A stretch of DNA of 64,000 bases. Source: Acidobacteriota bacterium. Lineage in GTDB: Bacteria > Acidobacteriota > Terriglobia > Terriglobales > Acidobacteriaceae. The notes under the pieces are model-generated. The model searched no databases. It had not been told where the DNA came from and saw nothing but the letters and a program-made list of their open reading frames with translations. The stretch covers positions 181,810-245,809 of the forward strand of contig PJLO01000005.1 in the NCBI GenBank assembly GCA_003010405.1. Direction: 5' to 3'. This document shows positions 50,494 through 59,325 of this stretch, piece by piece (the first letter of the stretch is position 1; each line of letters starts with the position of its first letter). The position numbers and the translations under genes are program-made.

Positions 50494-53400
50494 TTAAAAT
50501 AAAGTCAAACGAACGACAGGACGCAGGATCGCTTGGCTTTGACCAGGAAAGTTAAAGTAACTTGCGTTTTCAAAACCCACCGAAAAACGGATTGGATATT
50601 CCACTGGGACTGGCCCCAGACCGTCTTTTACATTGCGCCGTAGTTGGCTGTTGTAAGAGATGAAGAAACTGCTGAGCATGTTGTCATAGAAGTGAAGTCC
50701 TTCGCCTCGCGAATAAGCAAAACTTCCGTTGACGACCCAGCGGCGCGATGGTTGCCATTCAACTTCTGTTGCGGGACGTATCGCCTGTGCAATCCATGAG
50801 CCTGTGCCCTGAATACGCCATGAGCGGATGTAATCGCCCAGGACAGCGACGCGCCACTTCTTGCTGAATTCATGTTGCAGTCCCGCCGATGTTGTGGTCG
50901 AGAAAAACTGGGCGATCTGTGGACTAAAGGTCAGATCGCGCCTGACGTATCTCGTAATGAACTGCGTATGGCCCCAGGGGCGCCCGACGGTAAATTGCAA
51001 ACTTGATCCAAACTCGCTTGAGCTCTGGTTCTGCCTGGTGTATGGGCCGGCCTCATGGATTAATGCGCCCTGCACCCTCAGCCAATTCCCCAGCGGGCTG
51101 GAAGAGAAATAGACAAATTGGCGGAAAAGATTCTGATCCATCTCAACCGGGCTCAGTGTGTCACGTCTTAAAGTGAATTGCAGCCCGGTGCTGAACCTGA
51201 CCGCCGCCGAGCCCAGCCTGAGCACTGGGTTTAGCGCGCTGTTCAACGAGTAATCCCATGTGTTGCGATCGATGATAAGGGCCTCGCTAGGTAACGACGT
51301 TTCGCCCCGGGCATTCCGTAGCTGGAGAAATCCGCTCAGCATCGGGTATTTGCCCAGATCCGCGCGGTATCCATTGGTCCACAGTGTTTCGAGTGACGAG
51401 CGCGGTGGAGGAATGGCACCGCCCTGCTCATTATGAAAGATCTGACTGTCGAGGCCGAGGATGGTGGCGTCATCATAGATGCCGTGCACCAGGACGTCCG
51501 AATCGAAGCTGAACCGCCGGTTCACCTGCATGCCCTGTTCCTCGGCGGCGCGCCTCATAGCAAATTCCGCTGTGTCATCTTCACCGGCAAGCATGTTTGC
51601 GCGCGCAAAGCTGGTCATAGCATTAAACTGCTGATGCTCCTGCCGGTAAATGTTTCCCTCCGCCATCTTGTAATCAAAGTTGTTTATGAAATCTGCCGGG
51701 TTGCCCAATTTTGCAAGCTGCTCTTGCGCGTCCTTTGTGCGTCCTTCGGCGATTGCGGAGTTGGCGAGACCGATGGTTACAACCTCATCGGCCGCACCCG
51801 CCTGGCGTGCGCGTTCAAAGTAGCGATGCGCCAGATCAAAATCAGACATGGCGAGAAACAGATTCGCAGCTTCGATGAAGTCATCGGCAGTGACTGGAGA
51901 GGCTTCACCGACACGCGACTCGGCGAAAGCAAGAGCGACCTGCTGCCGCGCAGCTTCAAACTTTTGCTGCTTCACTAATACCCGCGCGAAAAGCAGGCGG
52001 GCCTCCACACGATTTGCATCCGGGGCTTCCATTGCGCGGGTGAAGCGTTGCAGTGCTGCATTCTGATCGCCTAGCGTCAGCAGTGCATTGCCGGTGTTGA
52101 GTAAAACAGGGGATGAGTTTGGACTCTGTTTCTCTGCCGCATTGACGTAGCTAAAGGTCTGTTCGCGGTGACGCAATTCGGCGTGCGCGTTGGCCAGCAT
52201 CGCGTAAACCTCCGGATCTTCAGGAGAAATCGCGAGAGTTGCGTTCAGTGTCTGGATTTCCGCGGCGTAGTGCCGTGCATGAAACTGAGTTTCGGCAAGT
52301 GCGAGATGAAGCTTTAAGTCGTTAGGCTCATACTTCAGCGCGGAAATGTACTCCTGCTCCGCCTTGTCCAGAAGTCTCTGATCGCGATACGCGGTGGCAC
52401 GCGCCAGGTGAATTGCGCCTGATTGGCCGAGCAATTTTTCGGCTTTGTCGGCTTCTTCCAGGGCAGCGCGCCCGTGGCGAAATTGGAGCTCGGAGAATGC
52501 CAATCCGAGGTGGGCGACGCCGTTGGAAGGCTGCAACTGGAGCGCAGCTTGAAAATCCTGTTTCGCGGCTTCGGCGTTCTGCAGATCATTAAGTACATAC
52601 CCGCGATTCACGTAGGCTTCCACCATTTTCGGATCGCGAGCCAGAGCTTCGGTGTAGTTCTCAACCGCCTGCTGAAGCAATTGGTGCTGCTTATGAACGT
52701 GGCCACTGAGCAGCGGGAAATTAGCTTCCTTCGGCAACAGCCGGGAGTAACGCTCGGTAATGGTGAGAGTTTCGTCAAAACGTCCCAGGTTGTATAGGTC
52801 GTAGGCCAGATACACCGAGGCGTTGCGGTCGTTTTCCAATTGCTCCAAAACCTGGTAACCCAGCCGCGCCGATTCACCGTACTTACCTTGATGGAATAAA
52901 ACGCGCTCACGTTCGCGCATTACGCGCGGGTCGTCGAGCATTTTGCCGGTAGCGCGCCCAACCCAATCGGCAGCGACAGCGAAATGACCTACCTGGATGG
53001 CGGCACTGGAGGCGTTTGCAACCACAACCGTGTTCTGCGGTGCGCGCTTGAATGCCTCTTCATATTCAGTGTTAGCGCGGTCGAACTGTGCCATAGCCGT
53101 ATACAGATCACCCAGGGCAAGATACGGCACATAGTCGTCGGGATAATCCGAAGCAAATTCCCTGAAGCAGCGCTCGGCGGTGGCGTTATCATTTTGCTCT
53201 CTCGCCATGTAGCCCATTGCTTCCAGCGCATAGCGGTTCTTCGGATCGTTCTTCAATACGCCGCTGTAAACCTTGTGCGCCTCGTTCATCCGCTTGGCGT
53301 GCCAGAGCAGGTTGGCATACTGAAGTGCAATGACAGTGCTGTTCGGGTCCAACTGCATGGCTTCCTTCAGGTCCTTTTCTGCTCCCGCCAGGTCGTTGCT

Positions 53401-54657
53401 TCCAAGCCGTACTGAAGAGCGAACGCGCAGGAATTCAGCCCGTGCCACCCCTTCAATGCGCATTTGAGTGACCAACGCTTCTGCTGCGGCAATCTGCTGA
53501 TGCGCGGCTGCGTCCTCGCCGGTTACGCGATAGATTTCCGCGAGATTTAAGCGAAGCTGAATAGGGTAGAGTTGGCCTTCAGGGACGGCGCCATTGGGCA
53601 GGCGAGCGATAGCCACTTGATACTCGCGGATGGCATCCGCGTTGCGATTCTCTGAACGGGCAAGCTGTGCCTTTAGCGCGTGCAACCGATAGTGATTCGG
53701 GTCGAGTTGTTCGGCGCGAGCAAGGAACGTCCGGCTACGGTCGAATTCCCCGATGCGCAACGCGGCCTGTGCCGCGCTTAACTGTAATCCTATTTGCCGT
53801 GGCGCGAGATTCGCGGCCTTGGAGTAAGCTTCCTTCGCTAGTCGTCGATCTCCATCGAGTTCGTAAGAATAGCCGAGGTCAGCCAGCACCTCTACGTTTT
53901 GCACTGGAGCGTTCTTCAATGCCGTAATGGCGGATTTGTAATCGTGCTGCTCACGATAGTAGTTGGCGACAGCGCGAAACACAGAGGGGTTCCTCGGATC
54001 GCGTCGTCGTGCCTGATCCAGCATCTGCCTGGCGCGTTCCGGTTGCTTCATCTTAAGGTAAGCCACTGCCAGCATAACTTCGGCGTGAGCTGAAGGACGG
54101 AGCGCCTCCGCGCGCGAGAGCAAAGCAACGCCTTGCTGCGTCTCTCCGCTCTGCAGAAAGAGCTCACCTGCCATCAGAAGGTCGTTCTCACGTTTGGGAG
54201 CGGCGTTCACTACCTGCATCAGCAGTCGTTTCGCCTCGTTGAGGCGGCCCATTCGCTGATAGGTCTGCGCCAATCCGCTGAGGCCGTCCAGGTTGCTGCG
54301 ATCAAGCCTCAGTCCTTGCTGGTATGCTTCCACGGACTTTCCGTACTGGCCGGATAGGCGTGCTGCATAGCCAAGCAGAAACCAGAGGCGCGCATTTTGA
54401 GGCGCAGCTTTTACAGCGCGTTCCGCTGCCGCCATAGCACCGGAGGAATTTCCATGCTTAAGAGAGGATTCGGCGGCGCGGGCATTGCGTCCAACTTCAA
54501 TGCTGGAGCCCCAGCCCAGCGCTTCCCCGGCGGGCTTCTTTTGACTTTTCGTACTGTTCTTTGCGCCGCCTCCTAGATCAATGTCCTGCGCGTGTAGGAG
54601 CGGTGACGACGATAGCAGAAGGCAAAACGAACCGGCGAGTATTACTGTTCTAATCAC
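50494..54657 (-). CDS. Giant TPR protein with C-terminal outer-membrane beta-barrel
   Basis: The 1387-residue protein starts with a signal peptide (MIRTVILAGSFCLLLSSSPL, cut near LHA-QD). About 25 or more tetratricopeptide repeats follow from about 55 to 1080. The last 300 residues change to alternating hydrophobic/polar strands with many aromatic ends, and the final residue is Phe (RPVVRLTLF), the classic outer-membrane barrel signature. This TPR-plus-barrel layout is that of the exopolysaccharide exporters BcsC, PgaA and PelB. It is the first gene of the minus-strand operon, followed by a glycosyltransferase. GTG 54657 is the likely start. Function as an exporter is inferred from architecture. 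Confidence 0.8.
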   Translation of the reverse strand: MIRTVILAGSFCLLLSSSPLLHAQDIDLGGGAKNSTKSQKKPAGEALGWGSSIEVGRNARAAESSLKHGNSSGAMAAAERAVKAAPQNARLWFLLGYAARLSGQYGKSVEAYQQGLRLDRSNLDGLSGLAQTYQRMGRLNEAKRLLMQVVNAAPKRENDLLMAGELFLQSGETQQGVALLSRAEALRPSAHAEVMLAVAYLKMKQPERARQMLDQARRRDPRNPSVFRAVANYYREQHDYKSAITALKNAPVQNVEVLADLGYSYELDGDRRLAKEAYSKAANLAPRQIGLQLSAAQAALRIGEFDRSRTFLARAEQLDPNHYRLHALKAQLARSENRNADAIREYQVAIARLPNGAVPEGQLYPIQLRLNLAEIYRVTGEDAAAHQQIAAAEALVTQMRIEGVARAEFLRVRSSVRLGSNDLAGAEKDLKEAMQLDPNSTVIALQYANLLWHAKRMNEAHKVYSGVLKNDPKNRYALEAMGYMAREQNDNATAERCFREFASDYPDDYVPYLALGDLYTAMAQFDRANTEYEEAFKRAPQNTVVVANASSAAIQVGHFAVAADWVGRATGKMLDDPRVMRERERVLFHQGKYGESARLGYQVLEQLENDRNASVYLAYDLYNLGRFDETLTITERYSRLLPKEANFPLLSGHVHKQHQLLQQAVENYTEALARDPKMVEAYVNRGYVLNDLQNAEAAKQDFQAALQLQPSNGVAHLGLAFSELQFRHGRAALEEADKAEKLLGQSGAIHLARATAYRDQRLLDKAEQEYISALKYEPNDLKLHLALAETQFHARHYAAEIQTLNATLAISPEDPEVYAMLANAHAELRHREQTFSYVNAAEKQSPNSSPVLLNTGNALLTLGDQNAALQRFTRAMEAPDANRVEARLLFARVLVKQQKFEAARQQVALAFAESRVGEASPVTADDFIEAANLFLAMSDFDLAHRYFERARQAGAADEVVTIGLANSAIAEGRTKDAQEQLAKLGNPADFINNFDYKMAEGNIYRQEHQQFNAMTSFARANMLAGEDDTAEFAMRRAAEEQGMQVNRRFSFDSDVLVHGIYDDATILGLDSQIFHNEQGGAIPPPRSSLETLWTNGYRADLGKYPMLSGFLQLRNARGETSLPSEALIIDRNTWDYSLNSALNPVLRLGSAAVRFSTGLQFTLRRDTLSPVEMDQNLFRQFVYFSSSPLGNWLRVQGALIHEAGPYTRQNQSSSEFGSSLQFTVGRPWGHTQFITRYVRRDLTFSPQIAQFFSTTTSAGLQHEFSKKWRVAVLGDYIRSWRIQGTGSWIAQAIRPATEVEWQPSRRWVVNGSFAYSRGEGLHFYDNMLSSFFISYNSQLRRNVKDGLGPVPVEYPIRFSVGFENASYFNFPGQSQAILRPVVRLTLF

Positions 54658-54867
54658 TTTGCAACTCTGGAAGTCGGAAGTAGCGGAACATCATCCGTGC
54701 TTTCGATGCGGAGGATCACGTTGGGGTGTCCTGCTTCACTGGGCATGTTCGGTGTGTTCCGATTTGCGAAGTGTGGGTAAGGATGTGCCTGTGTAAATTC
54801 GGCGCTCATGCGATTTCAGGAATCTCGTGGTTTGCAGTCAACCTGTAAACAGGTCAGGGAATCTCAA
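54658..54867. promoter_or_regulatory. Shared divergent promoter region of the two envelope operons
   Basis: This 210-bp stretch lies between the minus-strand TPR-barrel operon and the plus-strand membrane-protein operon. It should hold both promoters; I could not assign boxes with confidence. An upstream in-frame ATG for the plus-strand gene (54808) lies here but lacks a good ribosome site. Confidence 0.45.
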
Positions 54868-56643
54868 ATGCGGAAGGTGGGAACTCCCTTGATGTCGAAG
54901 CCACGATTAACCGCTCCAAGTCGTTCAATCCCTCTGTTCGTAATCCTGCTGGTGACACTCGCTGTGCACGGTCCGTTGCTGCTGATGCAACTGCCCTCCA
55001 ATTCGTATGACGCGAACACGCACATGTTCTTCGCCGGCCATTATGCGAACCATTGGTTTTCGCCATGGAATGAAAAATGGTTCGGCGGAATGTCGCAGAC
55101 AACATATCCGCCGCTTGTCCACCAATGGATTGCGTTGTTCTCGCACGTCTTCGGGTTGACCGGCGGGTATATGTTTGTGCAACTGATCGTGATTCTTCTC
55201 TTGCCGGTCGGTATGTACCGGTACGCGCTTTTGTGGGTTCCTGAGCGCGAGGCAAGTTATGCCGCGTTGGGGACGGCCTTCCTGGGATCGCTGGCGATGC
55301 TGGTTTATCAGTCCGGCCAGTTACCAACAACGGCCGCAGCGGCGCTTACGCTGAATGCTCTGCCGTTCTTCTATTCGTGGACGCGCGACGGAAGCATGCT
55401 GTCACTGCTGAAGGGCGTGGTGATTTCCATGGCGGGCGCTGCGGCCCACCACGTAACCTTTCTCTTTGGCGCCGTCCTGTTTGCGTTGCCGGTGCTATGG
55501 CTCAGCCTTCTCGATCGTGAGGAAAGTGAGCAGAAGTCTTCCTCCGGCGCCATGCTGGTGCGAGCCGTCATGTTTGGAATCGTCGTTGTGGCCTCCGTTG
55601 TCGTGGTTCTTCTGCCCTATTTCGTTTCTCTGCGCCAGAACCCGATTACGCAATTACCTATTCCGCACGGCTCGCGCGACAACTACATCCTGAGTCCGCA
55701 CAGCGGAATGAACTTCTGGATTATTCCGATGGGCTCTCTGATTCTTGCCATCCCTTACATTCTGTTCAAGGGATCGGCGGAGCGCCGCCTGCGGCCGCTG
55801 CTTTTTGGCTGGTACGTCACTACTCTGCTTGGACTCGGCGGAACTACGCCGATCGGCCGCCTGCTGCTTGGCCGCGCTTATGAAGTGCTGACCTACGAGC
55901 GCTTCACCTTCTGGGCGACGTTGATGGCATTACCTTTTGTCGGCCTCCTGGCAGCGCGTGTTATTGACCGGTGGGCACGCCGAGGAGCGGTGCTGCTTGG
56001 CGTCGCTGCCGCTTTCAGTTGCGCAATGGCCGTTTCCTGGGTGGTTTTTAATCCGATCAACACTGGAACTCTCAATTTGAAACCGATGATCGATTTCCTC
56101 AATCGGGAGGAGCACTCGAAATATCGTTACATCACACTGGGCTTCAGCAATCAGTTCGCAAAGCTCTCCACTTATGCGAAAGCAGGGAGCCTCGATGGCG
56201 ATTACAATTCCGCGCGCCTGCTGCCTGAAATGACCACATACGGTGCGGCTCAACTTTACAACTCCAAGTATTTCGGCACCGCGGGAATGGAAGCCCTGCG
56301 CGCGGTTCTGAAGCATGCGGACCAGTACGGATTGCGCTACATCTTTGTTCATGACCGCTACTACGAGCCCCTGCTGGCTTTTGCCGGTTGGCGGCCGACG
56401 GAGGTTTATGACAACGGCGCAACCGAACTATGGACAAAGGATGACGTGCCTCCGGCAAAACACATTGATTTCGGTAACGCTGTCCCTCCTCCCTGGCAGG
56501 GTGTGATGTGGGGGCTGGTTCCCATTGGGGCCAGCCTGCTTGCGATCCTTGTTGTTTTACTTCCGGACCGTCGACGCTACTCGGAGACACTAGAGTTTCC
56601 GTTGCCCGAAACAAACGAGCTTCCTTTGCGGGAGGCGAACTAG
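54868..56643 (+). CDS. Large multi-pass membrane protein (PTPS-related/GT-C-like)
   Basis: The product is 591 residues from ATG 54868, which has an AGGGA box upstream; ATG 54808 or 54892 are alternatives. It has about 10-12 membrane helices and a first extracytoplasmic loop with YDANTHMFFAGHYANHW and GGMSQTTYPPLVHQW. This loop style, with an early acidic residue followed by His, recalls GT-C glycosyltransferases and the group named 6-pyruvoyl-tetrahydropterin synthase-related membrane proteins. The C-terminal third is a soluble domain (about 420-560) and a last helix. It heads the plus-strand operon; transfer of a lipid-linked sugar is inferred. Confidence 0.75.
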   Translation: MRKVGTPLMSKPRLTAPSRSIPLFVILLVTLAVHGPLLLMQLPSNSYDANTHMFFAGHYANHWFSPWNEKWFGGMSQTTYPPLVHQWIALFSHVFGLTGGYMFVQLIVILLLPVGMYRYALLWVPEREASYAALGTAFLGSLAMLVYQSGQLPTTAAAALTLNALPFFYSWTRDGSMLSLLKGVVISMAGAAAHHVTFLFGAVLFALPVLWLSLLDREESEQKSSSGAMLVRAVMFGIVVVASVVVVLLPYFVSLRQNPITQLPIPHGSRDNYILSPHSGMNFWIIPMGSLILAIPYILFKGSAERRLRPLLFGWYVTTLLGLGGTTPIGRLLLGRAYEVLTYERFTFWATLMALPFVGLLAARVIDRWARRGAVLLGVAAAFSCAMAVSWVVFNPINTGTLNLKPMIDFLNREEHSKYRYITLGFSNQFAKLSTYAKAGSLDGDYNSARLLPEMTTYGAAQLYNSKYFGTAGMEALRAVLKHADQYGLRYIFVHDRYYEPLLAFAGWRPTEVYDNGATELWTKDDVPPAKHIDFGNAVPPPWQGVMWGLVPIGASLLAILVVLLPDRRRYSETLEFPLPETNELPLREAN

Positions 56644-56645
56644 CC

Positions 56646-57740
56646 ATGAACAAATTGCTTCCGGTGCTGCTTATTATTCTTGCTGCCGCGCTCATCGCCG
56701 CCGCCACCATTCACTCTTCGTCGCTTGTTCCGGCGACAACGCCCGAGGGCGCAGTGCGAGCATTGCTTAATCAGGTCAAGGCCCGCGATGCTGTTGGCGC
56801 CTACCAATATGTTGCCACTGCCAGCAACACAGCTCCGGATGACTTCAAGCGAGATGTGTTTGGGCAGGAGAGCAATCTACGAACCTACTCCTCACTACAA
56901 CTCTTTGACACCAAGGTGCTGCGCGAAGACGATCAGGAAGCCTCGGTACGCGCCAATCTGGAATGGGCCTCGGCAGTCGGAGCCGTCCGCGACACGCGAG
57001 ACCTGAAGGTTGTGCGCGAGGACAACAGTTGGAAAGTGATTTGGCCCGTGCAATCGCGCCCGAAAGTTCCGCCGCAAGTAATTCCCGTCAATTACCTGCG
57101 CTGGGACATCGTCACCCGCGGCCTCGACGACGACTGGGGTGCGCAGAATGTAGACGCGCCGAGGGTTCGCATAATTTCTATGAACCCGGTTGAGAAGGAT
57201 GGCGACTTCATACTTCTTGGCGAAATTGAAAACGAGGATACGGTGCCAGGTTTTGTTTCTGTTGCTGCCACTCTCATCGGAAAGGACGGACAAGTAATCG
57301 CACAAGAAGAAAGCTTCGACAAGATTAGCCACGTTCTGCTGCCCAAAGAGATTTCACCCTTCCGTATTGACTTCCCAAATGTGAGCCGCGATCGCATTAA
57401 GAGTGTGCACATGCAGCCCAATGCGATGCTGGTTCCTGCCTCGGCTGATCCCGTTATGGGGGTGATGCATCAGGCACTTAATAAAGATGCGCGCGGACAC
57501 TCCGTGCTCAAAGGCGAACTGATGAACCAGAGCGGACAGACGGTAAACATTCCGCATGTGCTTGCCACTTTTTATGACAGCGCGGGCAAGGTGATCTGGG
57601 TGTCGGACGGCTACGTTGACCAGTCTCTCGCGCCGATGACGCCGGTGGCCTTCAGCATTGGTGTGCGCGATGATCTGGCATCCCAGATTCATAGCTATCG
57701 CGTCACGGTGAATCAGTACACCCGCGACCGGGTGCAGTGA
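56646..57740 (+). CDS. Membrane-anchored protein with FxLYD-type domains
   Basis: ATG 56646 lies 2 bp after the upstream stop. The 364-residue protein has one N-terminal membrane anchor (about 5-25). A first domain (about 30-150) resembles the NTF2-like folds of export-associated proteins. Two beta-sandwich FxLYD-like units follow: one with LLGEIENEDTVPGFVSVAAT and a second, about 280-355, with GHSVLKGELMNQSGQTVN. FxLYD domains occur in secreted and envelope proteins; the ligand is unknown. It is probably an accessory protein of the upstream membrane enzyme. Confidence 0.7.
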   Translation: MNKLLPVLLIILAAALIAAATIHSSSLVPATTPEGAVRALLNQVKARDAVGAYQYVATASNTAPDDFKRDVFGQESNLRTYSSLQLFDTKVLREDDQEASVRANLEWASAVGAVRDTRDLKVVREDNSWKVIWPVQSRPKVPPQVIPVNYLRWDIVTRGLDDDWGAQNVDAPRVRIISMNPVEKDGDFILLGEIENEDTVPGFVSVAATLIGKDGQVIAQEESFDKISHVLLPKEISPFRIDFPNVSRDRIKSVHMQPNAMLVPASADPVMGVMHQALNKDARGHSVLKGELMNQSGQTVNIPHVLATFYDSAGKVIWVSDGYVDQSLAPMTPVAFSIGVRDDLASQIHSYRVTVNQYTRDRVQ

Positions 57741-57752
57741 CGGGAGCTCTTC

Positions 57753-58604
57753 ATGTTTCCGCTCAGACGCTCTCTTATTCTCGGAATTGTTTGTGCGACC
57801 GTGCTGACCTGCGCAGCTCAGGTGCGCGTTCCGGCAACGGTCCAAGCCGGCTCGGGAACGACGGTGCAGGCTTCCGGTTCCGGCTCAACCATGCTGTATC
57901 TGTTTGGTCCCGGCGGCGCACTCAAGCGCGAGGTGCAGCGCGGCAACATTGAAATTTCAGGTCAGGAGCTGAAGGTTGCCGGACGCTACACGGTGATTGT
58001 TGACGGCGACAGCGCATCGTTTTTTGTGACTGCCGCACCCCTGCAAAAAATTGCCTTCGTGGCGCATCCTTCTCGCGTGCCCGCCGCTGCCAGTCGAGCA
58101 GTGCAGGGCTCGGCCTTTCTCTTTGATGGTTTCCAGAACCTTGTCCTCACTCCTATTCCGGTCACTTTCCGGCTTGCTGTCGAGGGAGATAACGGCGAGG
58201 AGCGGCGCACGAGCAGCAGAGATGGGGTTGCGTGGGTGCAACTGAACTCAGGACGCCGCAGCGGCCCCGCGCACTTCGTCGTCACGTCCGGCGCAATCCA
58301 GGTGCGGCGCATCGTGCAACAGGTTGCGGCCGATCCCTGTTCCATTCGCATGAGCGCCTTACGCGCTCCCGACGGCAACATTCTGGTTGAGACCGCGCCC
58401 GTCCAGGACTGCTCCGGCAACGCAGTGCCGGACGGCACCATAGTCACATTCACTTCTGTGGATGCGGCCGGACGCAGCGCAGTGGACGCAAGGATCAAAC
58501 GCGGCATCGCCCGGGCCGAATTACCAGCTTCGCGCTCGGCCACGCTTTCGGTGGCTGCGGGCGTAGTGCTGGGAAATGAAATTCACTGGGGAGGTGGCCA
58601 GTGA
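57753..58604 (+). CDS. Secreted protein with Ig-like beta-sandwich domains
   Basis: The 283-residue product has a signal peptide (MFPLRRSLILGIVCATVLTC) and two Ig-like stretches. The first is about 90-190 (AFLFDGFQNLVLTPIPVTFR) and the second about 195-283 (CSGNAVPDGTIVTFTSVDAA). The second resembles bacterial Ig-like repeats in adhesins and invasins. A GGGAG box precedes the ATG. Its stop overlaps the next start by four bases (GTGA), so it is co-translated. Confidence 0.7.
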   Translation: MFPLRRSLILGIVCATVLTCAAQVRVPATVQAGSGTTVQASGSGSTMLYLFGPGGALKREVQRGNIEISGQELKVAGRYTVIVDGDSASFFVTAAPLQKIAFVAHPSRVPAAASRAVQGSAFLFDGFQNLVLTPIPVTFRLAVEGDNGEERRTSSRDGVAWVQLNSGRRSGPAHFVVTSGAIQVRRIVQQVAADPCSIRMSALRAPDGNILVETAPVQDCSGNAVPDGTIVTFTSVDAAGRSAVDARIKRGIARAELPASRSATLSVAAGVVLGNEIHWGGGQ

Positions 58605-59164
58605 TCGGTAGAATCGGCATCCGGCCAAATTTTTGGCTGTTTCCTGTGTCTTTGATCGTAATACTCGGCCTTGCCTCGGTTTCACCGGCAGGGCTTCCTG
58701 GGGCTCACGTAGCGGCTGCCAGACCGCCTGTGCAGCTCAGCTCATTTGACATCGCTTCCGCCGTGCCGCGACCTGTCGAGGAGACCACGGCCCTCTCCGT
58801 TCAGCGAGACTACGCCCACGCATGGCAGTCGCTGATCTCAGCTTTGGAATCCAATCGAGCCGATTTGCTGAATGAAGATTTTACGGGAGGCGCACGCCAG
58901 CAGTGGGCGGAGGCGATTAGCTTACAGCAGCGGAACAGGCTCAGCCGTCGCATTGAGGACCACGGGCACCACGTACGGGTTACCTTCTATTCTCCCGATG
59001 GGTCTGCAATGGAAGCCACTGATACCGCCGATTTTGACATTCAGTACTATGAGGGCACCCGGATTCTCTTTTCTGAGCATGTACGGACGCGCTACCTCGT
59101 CCTGCTCACGCCAGGCGAGAATAGCTGGAAATTAAGGATCTTGCAGGAGGTCCCTGCCAGCTGA
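58601..59164 (+). CDS. Membrane-anchored IMS/NTF2-like protein
   Basis: GTG 58601 overlaps the previous stop, with a GGGGAGG box upstream. The 187-residue protein has one N-terminal hydrophobic segment (about 12-33). The C-terminal domain contains HGHHVRVTFYSPDGSAMEAT and RTRYLVLLTPGENSWKLRIL. This is the pattern of the IMS (ARC6-like) domain, an NTF2-related fold seen in secreted acidobacterial proteins. It closes the plus-strand operon. It probably binds a ligand or partner rather than acting as an enzyme. Confidence 0.68.
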   Translation: MIGRIGIRPNFWLFPVSLIVILGLASVSPAGLPGAHVAAARPPVQLSSFDIASAVPRPVEETTALSVQRDYAHAWQSLISALESNRADLLNEDFTGGARQQWAEAISLQQRNRLSRRIEDHGHHVRVTFYSPDGSAMEATDTADFDIQYYEGTRILFSEHVRTRYLVLLTPGENSWKLRILQEVPAS

Positions 59165-59186
59165 GTGTTACGGGGGATTAATATGG

Positions 59187-59227
59187 GGCGTTCCGAGATT
59201 CGCAATGTGGGAACGCCTAATTCTTCT
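59187..59227 (+). terminator. Hairpin after the plus-strand operon
   Basis: GGCGTTCC (59187-59194) and GGAACGCC (59210-59217) form an 8-bp stem with a 15-base loop, followed by TAATTCTTCT. It marks the likely end of the four-gene set. Confidence 0.5.
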
Positions 59228-59325
59228 CTTTGAATTTTGGCCCCGCCATCGAGCTCTGGATATAGCCTAAAATAGAGTTGCTCCGGTATTAAGTCCCGGT
59301 GCATCAAAGTATTGGCTTGGTGAAC

